Assembly (NCBI GenBank): GCA_019115125.1
Contig: DXEG01000001.1
Coordinates: 23,420 to 87,419, forward strand
DNA length: 64,000 bases
From: Candidatus Blautia faecipullorum
GTDB taxonomy: Bacteria; Bacillota; Clostridia; Lachnospirales; Lachnospiraceae
Direction: 5' to 3'
A program made the position numbers and the translations under genes. The notes beneath the pieces are model-generated. The model saw only the letters and a list, made by a program, of their open reading frames with translations, had not been told where the DNA came from and made no database searches. This document shows, piece after piece, positions 33,995 through 41,185 of this stretch. The stretch's first letter is position 1. The number at the start of each line of letters is the position of its first letter.

Positions 33995-34106
33995 CAGATG
34001 CGCGCGGTATGATATTGCTTCGCAATACGCATCTGGCGCGCAAAGAGTACAAGTCCTTCATGAGTAAGGAATATAGGGAGTTGAAGAGGACTTGTCCTCT
34101 TTGTTC
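33995..34106. repeat. Hairpin repeat B, copy 3, diverged
   Basis: CAGATGCG (33995) / CGCATCTG (34028) with inner TATTGC-TTC-GCAATA, followed by GGCGCGCAAAG as in the other copies. The second hairpin is enlarged (AAAGAG..CAAGTCC / GGACTTG..CTCTTT) and ends TTTGTTC as in copies 1 and 2. The stems differ by paired changes. Confidence 0.75.
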
Positions 34107-34129
34107 CAGATTTAGGAGTGAGCAGACAT

Positions 34130-35473
34130 ATGGAACGACAGTCTTGTATGCGGGATTTTGTCCACTATACAATTTTAAGTGTTTTAGGAACACTGGGAGT
34201 ATCCTGCTATATATTAGCGGACACATTTTTTGTATCAAAGGGGTTGGGAACAAACGGTCTTACCGCCTTAAATCTTGCGATTCCTGTATATAATTTTATC
34301 CACGGCACAGGACTTATGCTCGGGATGGGCGGCGCGACAAGGTTTTCGATCTGTAAAAGTCAGGAAAAAATGGAGGAAGTGGACCGGGTTTATACAAATA
34401 CCATATATCTTGCCCTGCTTTTTTCAGGAGTATTTGTCCTGCTTGGTTTCTTTTTCCCGCGTCAACTGGCGGCGCTCTTAGGGGCGGATACGAGCGTATT
34501 GGAAATGACAGCGACATATTTGCGCTGGCTGCTGCTGTTTGCCCCTGCGTTCATACTGAACGATATATGGCTTTGTTTTGTCAGAAACGACGGCAGTCCG
34601 CAGCTTCCCATGATAGCCCAGTTAATTGGAAGCTTTGCCAATATCCTATTGGATTATATTTTCATTTTTCCGATGGGAATGGGGATTTTTGGCGCTATTT
34701 TTGCCACAGGATTATCGCCGGTCATCAGTATTGTCATCATGCTTCCCCACTGGGGCAGGAAGAAAAATACGTTCCATCTTGTAAAAACAAAAGTCAGGAA
34801 ATACATTATACAGCAGGATCTATCCTTAGGTTTTCCGTCTCTTATTGCCCAGGTATCCTCTGGGATCGTAATGATCACTTTTAACGCTATTATATTAAAA
34901 TTGGCGGGAAATACAGGGGTTGCCGCATATGGAGTAGTTGCAAATATTTCACTTGTGGTCGCGGCAGTATATACAGGTATCGCACAGGGCATTCAGCCGT
35001 TGGTGAGTACCTTTTATGGCGCTGGGAATAACAGGCAGACAAAAGAGGTACTTAAATATGCCATGGTAACGTTGTTCTCAGTATCTATGATTGCTTATTT
35101 GTTTATTTTTGTGTTTGCGGATCCCATCACTGCCGTTTTCAATAGTGAAAAAAATCTGGAGCTGCAGCAAATTTCTGTAACAGGATTAAAATTATATTTT
35201 ATCTCTATTCCGTTTGTTGGTTATAATATTATTTTGGCGACCTTTTTTACTTCAATAGAAAAAGCGCTGCCCGCCCATATACTTTCGATACTAAGGGGAT
35301 TGGTTTTGATTATCCCTATGGCATTTTTACTGTCTGCATTATGGAAAATGACGGGGGTCTGGCTTGCTTATCCCATAACAGAATTTTTAACTGCGCTGCT
35401 TGGATTTATAATATATCAGCACAAAAATAAACAGAAAGGAACAACAGGCGGTCAATACAATACTATCATATAA
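34130..35473 (+). CDS. MATE-family multidrug/cation antiporter
   Basis: 447 aa, 12 membrane helices. Opening VHYTILSVLGTLGVSCYILA DTFFVSKGLGTNGLTALNLA is standard for MATE proteins of the DinF/NorM type. It would export cationic drugs or metabolites by Na+ or H+ exchange. GGAG at 34113 and the ATG at 34130 fit better than the GTG at 34118. Base composition looks AT-richer than the flanking host genes, suggesting transfer. The stop is 17 bases before the next gene, likely co-transcribed. Confidence 0.93.
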   Translation: MERQSCMRDFVHYTILSVLGTLGVSCYILADTFFVSKGLGTNGLTALNLAIPVYNFIHGTGLMLGMGGATRFSICKSQEKMEEVDRVYTNTIYLALLFSGVFVLLGFFFPRQLAALLGADTSVLEMTATYLRWLLLFAPAFILNDIWLCFVRNDGSPQLPMIAQLIGSFANILLDYIFIFPMGMGIFGAIFATGLSPVISIVIMLPHWGRKKNTFHLVKTKVRKYIIQQDLSLGFPSLIAQVSSGIVMITFNAIILKLAGNTGVAAYGVVANISLVVAAVYTGIAQGIQPLVSTFYGAGNNRQTKEVLKYAMVTLFSVSMIAYLFIFVFADPITAVFNSEKNLELQQISVTGLKLYFISIPFVGYNIILATFFTSIEKALPAHILSILRGLVLIIPMAFLLSALWKMTGVWLAYPITEFLTALLGFIIYQHKNKQKGTTGGQYNTII

Positions 35474-35490
35474 GATAAGGAAGTGAAGAT

Positions 35491-36327
35491 TTGGGAATAA
35501 AATTAATTGCCAGCGATCTTGACGGAACGCTTCTCACAGATCAGAAAACACTGTCCCCCTATACAAGAAGCGTCCTTGGGATGGCGGCGGAGAGAGGGAT
35601 ATTTATTGTTCCGGCCACCGGAAGGTCGTTTAAAGCCGTCCCGGATATCGTAAAGACACTGCCGGGCGTAGAATATCTGATCACCGCCAACGGGGGAGCC
35701 GTTTATTCTGTTTCAGCTAAAAAGAGAATTTATCAGTGCCTGTTGGAAGAGACTTCCGTGGAAGCGGTTCTGGCGCTGGAAAAGCCGTCAAAGACCGTTC
35801 TTGAGGTGTTCATTGACGGCGTGCCCTATTCGGAGGAAGCATATGTAAAGTCTCCCATGGATTACGGAGCTACGGAATATGGCGCGGAATATGTGCGGCA
35901 GACGAGGACTCCGGTGAAGGACATGGCTGCCTTTGTCCGAGAGCATAAAAAAGAACTGGACAGCATGGCGTTCGTGTGCGGCGACAGGGCGGCAAGAGAA
36001 AAATTCCGCAGGGAGCTTGTCGGTAAAGTCCCGGATATCTATGTGACTGCCTCTGTCCCTCATCTACTGGAAATCGGCCATAAGAACGCGGGTAAGGGAA
36101 ATACCCTTCTGTATCTTCTGAAGCGGCTGGGGATCTCTCCGGAGGAGGCACTGGCCTTCGGAGACGCGGATAACGACTGCAGTATGCTTTCCGCGGTGAA
36201 ATATGGAATCGCGGTAGCCAACGGGACCGCGGCCTGCAGGGAGGCGGCCGTCTGTGTCGCCGATACGAATCAGAACGACGGCCCGGCTAAGATGATTTAT
36301 AAGGCTTTGGCGGCAAAATTAAATTAG
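35491..36327 (+). CDS. Cof-type HAD hydrolase (sugar-phosphate or cofactor phosphatase)
   Basis: 278 aa. Motif I DLDGTLL at residues 9-15 with nucleophile Asp9, motif II ATGRS, Lys region (GHKNAGKG) and motif IV FGDADNDCSML give a complete class IIB HAD phosphatase. The start is TTG with AAGGAAG 7 bases upstream; no later start would keep motif I. It follows the MATE gene closely. Substrate cannot be told from sequence. Confidence 0.93.
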   Translation: MGIKLIASDLDGTLLTDQKTLSPYTRSVLGMAAERGIFIVPATGRSFKAVPDIVKTLPGVEYLITANGGAVYSVSAKKRIYQCLLEETSVEAVLALEKPSKTVLEVFIDGVPYSEEAYVKSPMDYGATEYGAEYVRQTRTPVKDMAAFVREHKKELDSMAFVCGDRAAREKFRRELVGKVPDIYVTASVPHLLEIGHKNAGKGNTLLYLLKRLGISPEEALAFGDADNDCSMLSAVKYGIAVANGTAACREAAVCVADTNQNDGPAKMIYKALAAKLN

Positions 36328-36404
36328 AAAATATAAAAAAACATGTTGACAAATGAACTCTTATAGAGTAAAATACATTTTGTTGCGAAGGAAATCGCAA
36401 GGAT

Positions 36405-36478
36405 GTGCGTTTAGCTCAGCTGGATAGAGCGTTTGGCTACGGACCAAAAGGTCGGGGGTTCGAATCCTCTAACGCACG
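36405..36478 (+). tRNA. tRNA-Arg (anticodon ACG)
   Basis: Full cloverleaf: acceptor GTGCGTT / AACGCAC, D-arm GCTCAGCTGGATAGAGC, anticodon stem TTTGG-CTACGGA-CCAAA, T-arm GGGGGTTCGAATCCTCT, discriminator G. CCA is not encoded. The loop CTACGGA gives anticodon ACG, read as ICG for CGU/CGC/CGA. Confidence 0.98.
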
Positions 36479-36489
36479 CTGCGGAGAAA

Positions 36490-36521
36490 AAGGAGTCTTG
36501 AGAAATCAAGGCTCCTTTTTT
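36490..36521 (+). terminator. Terminator of the tRNA-Arg gene
   Basis: GGAGTCTTGA-GAAA-TCAAGGCTCC stem with a central G-T mismatch, followed by TTTTTT, 12 bases after the tRNA. Confidence 0.9.
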
Positions 36522-36567
36522 GCTACCCAGTTGGGCGGCCGGATTTTGCCGGGCCGCCCTGCTTTGT

Positions 36568-36738
36568 TCATCGGTAATCCAGATACTCCAAAAACCTCTG
36601 TACCGCCAGGGACGCGTTTTTTTTATTCCGCAGGGCGATGCCGATCCGTCGGTAAGCAGGGATATCCAGCTCCTTTGCCGTGATCCGGTAGGGAATGCGC
36701 TTCAATATCAGCTCCTGGCAGAGGAATGGTACGGCTGC
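36568..36738 (-). pseudogene. C-terminal remnant of a LysR-type regulator
   Basis: The minus strand encodes AAAVPFLCQELILKRIPYRI then IPAYRRIGIALRNKKNASLA VQRFLEYLDYR and a stop: the last ~50 residues of a LysR substrate-binding domain. No DNA-binding domain or remaining effector domain is found upstream, where an unrelated plus-strand tail begins. Confidence 0.6.
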
Positions 36739-36840
36739 AGCGACGGCACGACTACCGGATATATGAAGATAAAAACGGACGACATATATAAAAAGCTTCT
36801 GCCCTTTGCGAATCATTCCGCCGCTGTGATCGAGGTGTGA
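36735..36840 (+). pseudogene. C-terminal remnant of an unidentified gene
   Basis: Plus-strand reading ends GCSDGTTTGYMKIKTDDIYK followed by KLLPFANHSAAVIEV and TGA. It looks like a genuine protein tail with no body upstream, since the preceding frame is the LysR remnant on the other strand. I do not recognise the family. Confidence 0.35.
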
Positions 36841-36869
36841 TATCCCCCCCTTGCCAGGCGACAAAAATC

Positions 36870-36898
36870 TTGAAAACCTCATCAAAATCCCGTATAAT
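36870..36898 (+). promoter_or_regulatory. Promoter of the parA unit
   Basis: TTGAAA, 17-base spacer, TATAAT: a near-perfect sigma-A promoter 43 bases before the parA start. Confidence 0.85.
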
Positions 36899-36940
36899 TG
36901 ACAATATCAGAAGTGAAACGACAATTAAGGGAGGTATCCC

Positions 36941-37732
36941 ATGAAAAAAACCACAACAATCTGTTTCGCGAACAATAAGGGAGGAAGCGGAAAGTCCACC
37001 ACCTGTTCCAATGTGGGAGCCGCTATGGCCCGCTCCGGAAAACAGGTGCTGATGATAGACGGAGATATGCAGCTTAATCTGTCCCTCTCTTTTTTTTCAG
37101 AGGAGTGGGTGCTGGAGCAGGCTGCCGGAGAAAAAAATCTGTACAAGGCCATCGGCGGGCAGAAGGATCTGACGGATTATATTGTACATACGCCCTATGA
37201 AAATCTAGATCTGATCCCCTCGTCCACTTTGATGAGCTCCGTTGAGTATGAGCTGTTTACGAAATGGCAGAGAGAATTTATACTCCGCAAATGTCTCCAG
37301 AAGATCAAGGACTCGGGAACCTATGATTATATTCTGATCGACGCGCCTCCTACCCTTGGCGGATGGGTGATGAATATTCTCTGTGCTTCCGATTGGGTAA
37401 TCGTTCCGGTGGAGGCCAGTCCCTGGGGGATGTTCGGTCTGGCGAATATGTTCGATTTCCTGAACGAAGTCAGGCAGATCGCTCCGGAGCTGGAGGCGGC
37501 GGGGATTGTTGTGACGAAGGTGGATACCCGCAAAAACTATTTTAAACAAACCATGGAAACCCTGCGCGAGCTGGAGGGTATTCATCTGTTTGAGACCTAT
37601 ATCCGGGTGGACAGCTCGGTAGAATGGGCCCAGGACAACAGCGCCCCGGTGGTGGAATACAAAAAATCCAGCAGAAGCGCGAAGGAATATACGGATTTGG
37701 CAGAGGAGGTAATAAAACGTGTCAGTAGGTAA
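36941..37732 (+). CDS. ParA/Soj-family ATPase
   Basis: 263 aa. Deviant Walker A NNKGGSGKST (~11-20), switch I region MIDGDMQLNLS, Walker B YILIDAPPTLGG (~130). Such ATPases bind DNA non-specifically and position chromosomes, plasmids or protein assemblies. No N-terminal helix-turn-helix. GGGAGG lies 8 bases up. No ParB gene or parS is seen; instead its end overlaps a Lys/Ala-rich small protein by 14 bases. tRNA and gene remnants to the left hint at an integration site, but the ATPase has host-like composition. Confidence 0.92.
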   Translation: MKKTTTICFANNKGGSGKSTTCSNVGAAMARSGKQVLMIDGDMQLNLSLSFFSEEWVLEQAAGEKNLYKAIGGQKDLTDYIVHTPYENLDLIPSSTLMSSVEYELFTKWQREFILRKCLQKIKDSGTYDYILIDAPPTLGGWVMNILCASDWVIVPVEASPWGMFGLANMFDFLNEVRQIAPELEAAGIVVTKVDTRKNYFKQTMETLRELEGIHLFETYIRVDSSVEWAQDNSAPVVEYKKSSRSAKEYTDLAEEVIKRVSR

Positions 37733-38039
37733 GGAAAGCATCAAACGCGCGGCTAGCGCGGGAACAAAGAAAAGTACAGTGAAGGCGCTGGCGGAAGAGG
37801 TAAAAGCGGCTGCGGAAAACAAGGCTGCGGAAAAACCGGCGGCTCCGGCAAAGAAGACCACGAGAGCGAAGACGGCCGCGCCCAGAAAGACGGCGGCTAA
37901 GGCGAAAACTGTAAAAACTTCTGTTCTTACTCCGGCCAACGCAGAAGAACTTCAGGCGAAGTTCCTTTCAGACAAAGCGAAAGAAAAGGCCGGCGGTCCG
38001 GTGCATATCACAGAAGAACTTCCGGTTTATCTTCTTTGA
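37719..38039 (+). CDS. Lys/Ala-rich histone-H1-like protein coupled to ParA
   Basis: 106 aa, GTG start inside the parA 3' end with GAGGAGG 9 bases upstream. Residues ~10-70 are built from Lys, Ala, Pro, Thr and Arg (AAEKPAAPAKKTTRAKTAAP RKTAAKAK), the composition of H1-like DNA-binding tails. The last ~35 residues differ (ANAEELQAKFLSDKAKEKAG GPVHITEELPVYLL) and could be a docking segment for ParA. No known ParB domain. Function inferred only from charge and coupling. Confidence 0.7.
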   Translation: MSVGKESIKRAASAGTKKSTVKALAEEVKAAAENKAAEKPAAPAKKTTRAKTAAPRKTAAKAKTVKTSVLTPANAEELQAKFLSDKAKEKAGGPVHITEELPVYLL

Positions 38040-38054
38040 TCGTGATTTTTGAAG

Positions 38055-38108
38055 ACCGCTCCGGCACACCTTCAAATAAGACGAAATTGGTGTGCCTGCC
38101 CTGGCGGT
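38055..38108. repeat. Nested inverted repeat after the parA unit
   Basis: ACCGC (38055) / GCGGT (38104) outside GGCACACC (38063) / GGTGTGCC (38089). No T-run. It may stabilise the mRNA or be a DNA site. Confidence 0.45.
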
Positions 38109-38157
38109 AAAAATGTTTTGGTTTTATATTTTATGGACATGATATCAAACGGATGTG

Positions 38158-38208
38158 AAAAATCCCATGCGGAAGGTGTTGGAGTACCTCGGGCGTGGGA
38201 TTTTTTGT
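38158..38208 (+). terminator. Terminator of the parA unit
   Basis: AATCCCATGC / GCGTGGGATT stem with G-T pair, then TTTTTGTGT. Confidence 0.8.
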
Positions 38209-38262
38209 GTCATAGGAAAGGCTGTATGAATTTAAACGTAAAATGCGATTTTCCTATGACAC
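38207..38262. repeat. Palindrome related to the MITE-like repeat
   Basis: Perfect 13-bp arms GTGTCATAGGAAA / TTTCCTATGACAC around 30 bases. It shares the ATAGGAAA...TTTCCTAT ends and a similar AT-rich centre with the elements at 22988 and 31121. Confidence 0.6.
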
Positions 38263-38362
38263 CCCCGGGGATTCTTCATAACGACTTGGATTTTGTTCCC
38301 TGTGTAACAGAAACAACATTCTTTTCCCGTTATACTTTTTCACAAGAAAGGAGAGATCGCTT

Positions 38363-38698
38363 ATGAAACATAAAGTAAAAATCACAGTATTACGCCGAGA
38401 GCTTTTCCCCGATCTGCAGGAACAGTATCTTGCAGATCCTAAATCGGGAAAATGCGAGGTATTCCATGAGGGACAGGAATTTATTGTAGGCGCGGAGGAA
38501 TATATGAATATGCTGAATGGAAAATTCTGCGCGGAAGCGTGGGATTGCGTGAGCAGATATATTTATACCGCATTGCAGGGCGGTTCCATTATGGGTGGGT
38601 GGACAAACGATGAAAAAATGATGATCGCCTGCTGTAATGACGGCACACGCCCTGTCATTTTTAAGCTGGAGCGAATGGATATTGATGAGGATAACTAA
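38363..38698 (+). CDS. TIGR04076-family protein
   Basis: 111 aa, full length for the family: KVKITVLRRELFPDLQEQYL at the start, CEVFHEGQEFIV, then FCAEAWDCVSRYIYTALQGG and the conserved CCNDGTRPVIFKLERMD end. Cysteines at ~31, 56, 61, 90 and 91 are kept as in the family. Function is unknown; found widely in anaerobes. AAAGGAGAG precedes ATG. Stands alone. Confidence 0.85.
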   Translation: MKHKVKITVLRRELFPDLQEQYLADPKSGKCEVFHEGQEFIVGAEEYMNMLNGKFCAEAWDCVSRYIYTALQGGSIMGGWTNDEKMMIACCNDGTRPVIFKLERMDIDEDN

Positions 38699-39335
38699 AG
38701 GGAGGCTTTGACGGGACGGTCAAGCCAATAATTTACAGCCTGGGAAATGATTTGCGTAATTATGGAACCGACGAAATGATATGAAGAAAAAAAGCCAAGG
38801 AAAAACCGCCTGTCTCCAGGCGGCCATTTTCCTTAACTTTTTGAGGGGGGAGATAGAGAGTGGTTATTCATCTATCCGAGAATCATTATATCCAAAAAAT
38901 GTGAGCAAAGTGTGTACGCTTTCTAAAAGAAAACGAAAATTTATAAAGAAAGATTAAATTAATTTTATAATTCAGAAGATACCTTGTTTGTCTCCGAAAA
39001 ACATGGTACATTAGCCTTGTCTGAACAATGCGTTCTGCAAAGTTTAAAAGCCGGACTTGCCGCTGTTCTAAAAAATGCGGAAGTTTCCGGCAGTCTTCCG
39101 CCGTTTCGGCGATTTTTCAATGTGATGAAAAGTATTGATAAAGGAAGGGGAGATGCCTATGTCCCGGGAAAACTGAAGCTATGCCGGAAGTCATTCTGTA
39201 ATGTTGGGATTATTTTGACTACTGTGATATTGGAGCGATGATTTTTTAATTCTGGTATCTTTTTATCCCGACAGAATGATTTCTGACTGCGTGTTGAAGT
39301 TGCACATTATAAAAATCAACAGAAAGGACAGTTAT
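38699..39335. other. Gap before the surface-protein gene
   Basis: About 640 bases with no credible gene. A hairpin AAGGAAAA.CCGCCTG-TCTC-CAGGCGG.TTTTCCTT (38797-38834) probably ends the upstream transcript. At ~39045-39110 nested GCCGG/CCGGC and CGCC/GGCG stems occur. An 85-codon open frame (38984-39241) shows no recognisable protein. Confidence 0.5.
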
Positions 39336-41072
39336 ATGAGGAGAAGAAAATTTCATAAGAGCAAAGGGACATGGACGGCGGCGGTTCTGGCTGCTGTATT
39401 TCTGGCGGGAGCAGGGCTCTCCAGGGGCACCCTGGCGGCGGAGGCGCCTCTGTATCATGTCTGGGAATCATCTCAGGAGACGGAGAGCAGGAGCATGTCT
39501 GAAACAGGGAGGGAATGTGGAAAAACAGACGCAGGCCCGGAATATATTGTGGAAAAAGAGAGGGATAGCGCGGGAGGAAATGCTGATTTTATGTCCGTTA
39601 TAGAAGAAACGGACGAGAATAAACCAAATGCAGGGAATGCCGGAGAAAATGATCCGGATGCGGGAAAGGCCGGAGAGAATCCGCCGGATACAGGAAAGGC
39701 CGGCGAAAACCAGCCGGGCGCAGGGAATGCCGGGGAGAATGAGACGGATACCGGACAGAAACCGGGAGAAACGGGACAGGACGCCGGAGAATGTACGGAC
39801 ATAAATATAGAAAACGGAAAGCCGGAGGCAGCAGAAAATACAGATCAGGAGTTCCCTGAGCCGGAGGATGAGAATAATCCGCACGGCTATGAAGAGAAAC
39901 CTCCCAGTACAGACACAGCAGGAGCCGCCGGAAAGCAGCCGGGTACAGCCGCAGAGACAGAAAATATAGAGCAGGCTGTGGAAACGGAGACGCAGCCGGG
40001 CCGGGAAGAACCAGAAAATTCAGACCAGGAGCCTTCTGATATGGGAGATAGAGAATCCTCAAAAGAGGGAGAAGCTGAAGGGGCCGAAGTAACTAAGAAA
40101 GCGGACTTCCGCATCCAGGCTTCCGCCATTCCCGAAACCGCGAAGGCAGGAGAAATCCTCCTCTATGAAGTGACTGTGGAAAACACCGGGGAGCTTCCGC
40201 TGGAAGCCCTGAAGCTGTACAGCGTTTTCGGGCAAAGCGGACAGAATGGCCAGTGGGAGGAGACGCCGGGACTGATAACCTCAGAGGGAAACGCCGTCCT
40301 GGATCATCTGGAGACCGGAGAGGAGACGGCCCTTTTCCTGAGACTGCCCCTTGCAGAAACCCAGGAGACTCCGGTGAAGCTGAAGCTTACGGGGGAGGCA
40401 GAAAACGCGGCGGATGCGGAGGAAATCTCCGGTGAGGGAGGAAAACTGGTAAAAACAGTGGAAGTGCTGACGGAGATCACACCTCTGAAGGCGGATTTTC
40501 AGGTGACCAAGACCGCGGACAGGGAGACTGCGGCTGCGGGAGATACCGTGTATTTTCAGATCTGTATCCGCAATACAGGGGAGAGGACTCTTCACTCTGT
40601 ACTGACTACCGAGAAATTTCAGGCGGAGGATATTCCGGTGCGGTTTTTGGAAAAAGAAGGCATAAAGCTGAACCAGAATAAAACGAAAGCCCTGATCCCC
40701 CAGATCGGGCCGGGAGAAGCGGTCAGTCTGAGGGCCGCCGTGGAGCTGCCGGAAAAAGTGGAATCCCGTGAGCTGATCAACGAGGTTTCTGTGGTAACTG
40801 CGGAGACAGGGGAGAGAGAAGTGAGCTCCCGGGCAGAGCTGCAGGTTTATGGCCCGCCGGAACAGGAGCCTTCAGAAGAAACGGATATAGACGCGGAAAC
40901 AGAACCTCCATCGGAGAAAAGCAGCCGGGTTTCCGAAAATCCTAAGACAGGAGACGGCTCCCGTACGGCTCTGTGGTGTCTGGCGGCGTTTTTGTCAGCT
41001 CTGGCGGCAGGCTTCATGGGACGCGGATTTTGGCGAAGGCTTTTGCGTAAGCTGACGAAAACGAAAGATTGA
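39336..41072 (+). CDS. Sortase-anchored surface protein with repeats and two DUF11-like domains
   Basis: 578 aa. Signal peptide ~1-35 (basic RRRKFHKSK, hydrophobic core, TLAAEA). Residues ~95-150 hold four to five ~11-residue repeats built on AGENxPxxGK. A long acidic, Pro/Glu-rich stalk runs to ~255. Two similar DUF11-like beta-sandwich repeats follow (KADFRIQASAIPETAKAGEI ~260-370; KADFQVTKTADRETAAAGDT ~385-500). The C-terminus NPKTGDGSRTALWCLAAFLS plus helix and RRLLRKL is a variant LPXTG sorting signal. It should be fixed to the wall by a sortase not in this window. Confidence 0.85.
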   Translation: MRRRKFHKSKGTWTAAVLAAVFLAGAGLSRGTLAAEAPLYHVWESSQETESRSMSETGRECGKTDAGPEYIVEKERDSAGGNADFMSVIEETDENKPNAGNAGENDPDAGKAGENPPDTGKAGENQPGAGNAGENETDTGQKPGETGQDAGECTDINIENGKPEAAENTDQEFPEPEDENNPHGYEEKPPSTDTAGAAGKQPGTAAETENIEQAVETETQPGREEPENSDQEPSDMGDRESSKEGEAEGAEVTKKADFRIQASAIPETAKAGEILLYEVTVENTGELPLEALKLYSVFGQSGQNGQWEETPGLITSEGNAVLDHLETGEETALFLRLPLAETQETPVKLKLTGEAENAADAEEISGEGGKLVKTVEVLTEITPLKADFQVTKTADRETAAAGDTVYFQICIRNTGERTLHSVLTTEKFQAEDIPVRFLEKEGIKLNQNKTKALIPQIGPGEAVSLRAAVELPEKVESRELINEVSVVTAETGEREVSSRAELQVYGPPEQEPSEETDIDAETEPPSEKSSRVSENPKTGDGSRTALWCLAAFLSALAAGFMGRGFWRRLLRKLTKTKD

Positions 41073-41185
41073 AAACCCTTCATGTGTGTGCTATTCTATA
41101 AAAGAGTATCCTGCTTTCGGGACACCGGAGGCAGAATGGAATCTGCGGCAGAAGGTACTGCCGTATTCTTCTTGGAGGACAGAAC

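Larger units (their letters stand above)
33535..34129. other. Gene-free gap filled with palindromic repeats
   Basis: No gene in ~590 bases. Holds repeat A copy 2 (33659-33800), then repeat B copy 3 (33995-34106), and the start region of the MATE gene. Confidence 0.75.

Noticed and set aside
36405-36683. A 92-codon open frame starting in tRNA-Arg
   Set aside because: It translates the tRNA itself and its terminator; a common false call over tRNA genes.
38055-38108. parS-like centromere beside ParA
   Set aside because: It is a single long-loop palindrome unlike the 16-bp parS consensus, and no ParB gene is present.
38049-38366. A 105-codon open frame after the parA unit
   Set aside because: It runs through a terminator and a palindrome and has no plausible protein sequence.
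38984-39241. An 85-codon open frame before the surface protein
   Set aside because: No RBS, no family resemblance and nested inverted repeats inside it; more likely non-coding or a remnant.
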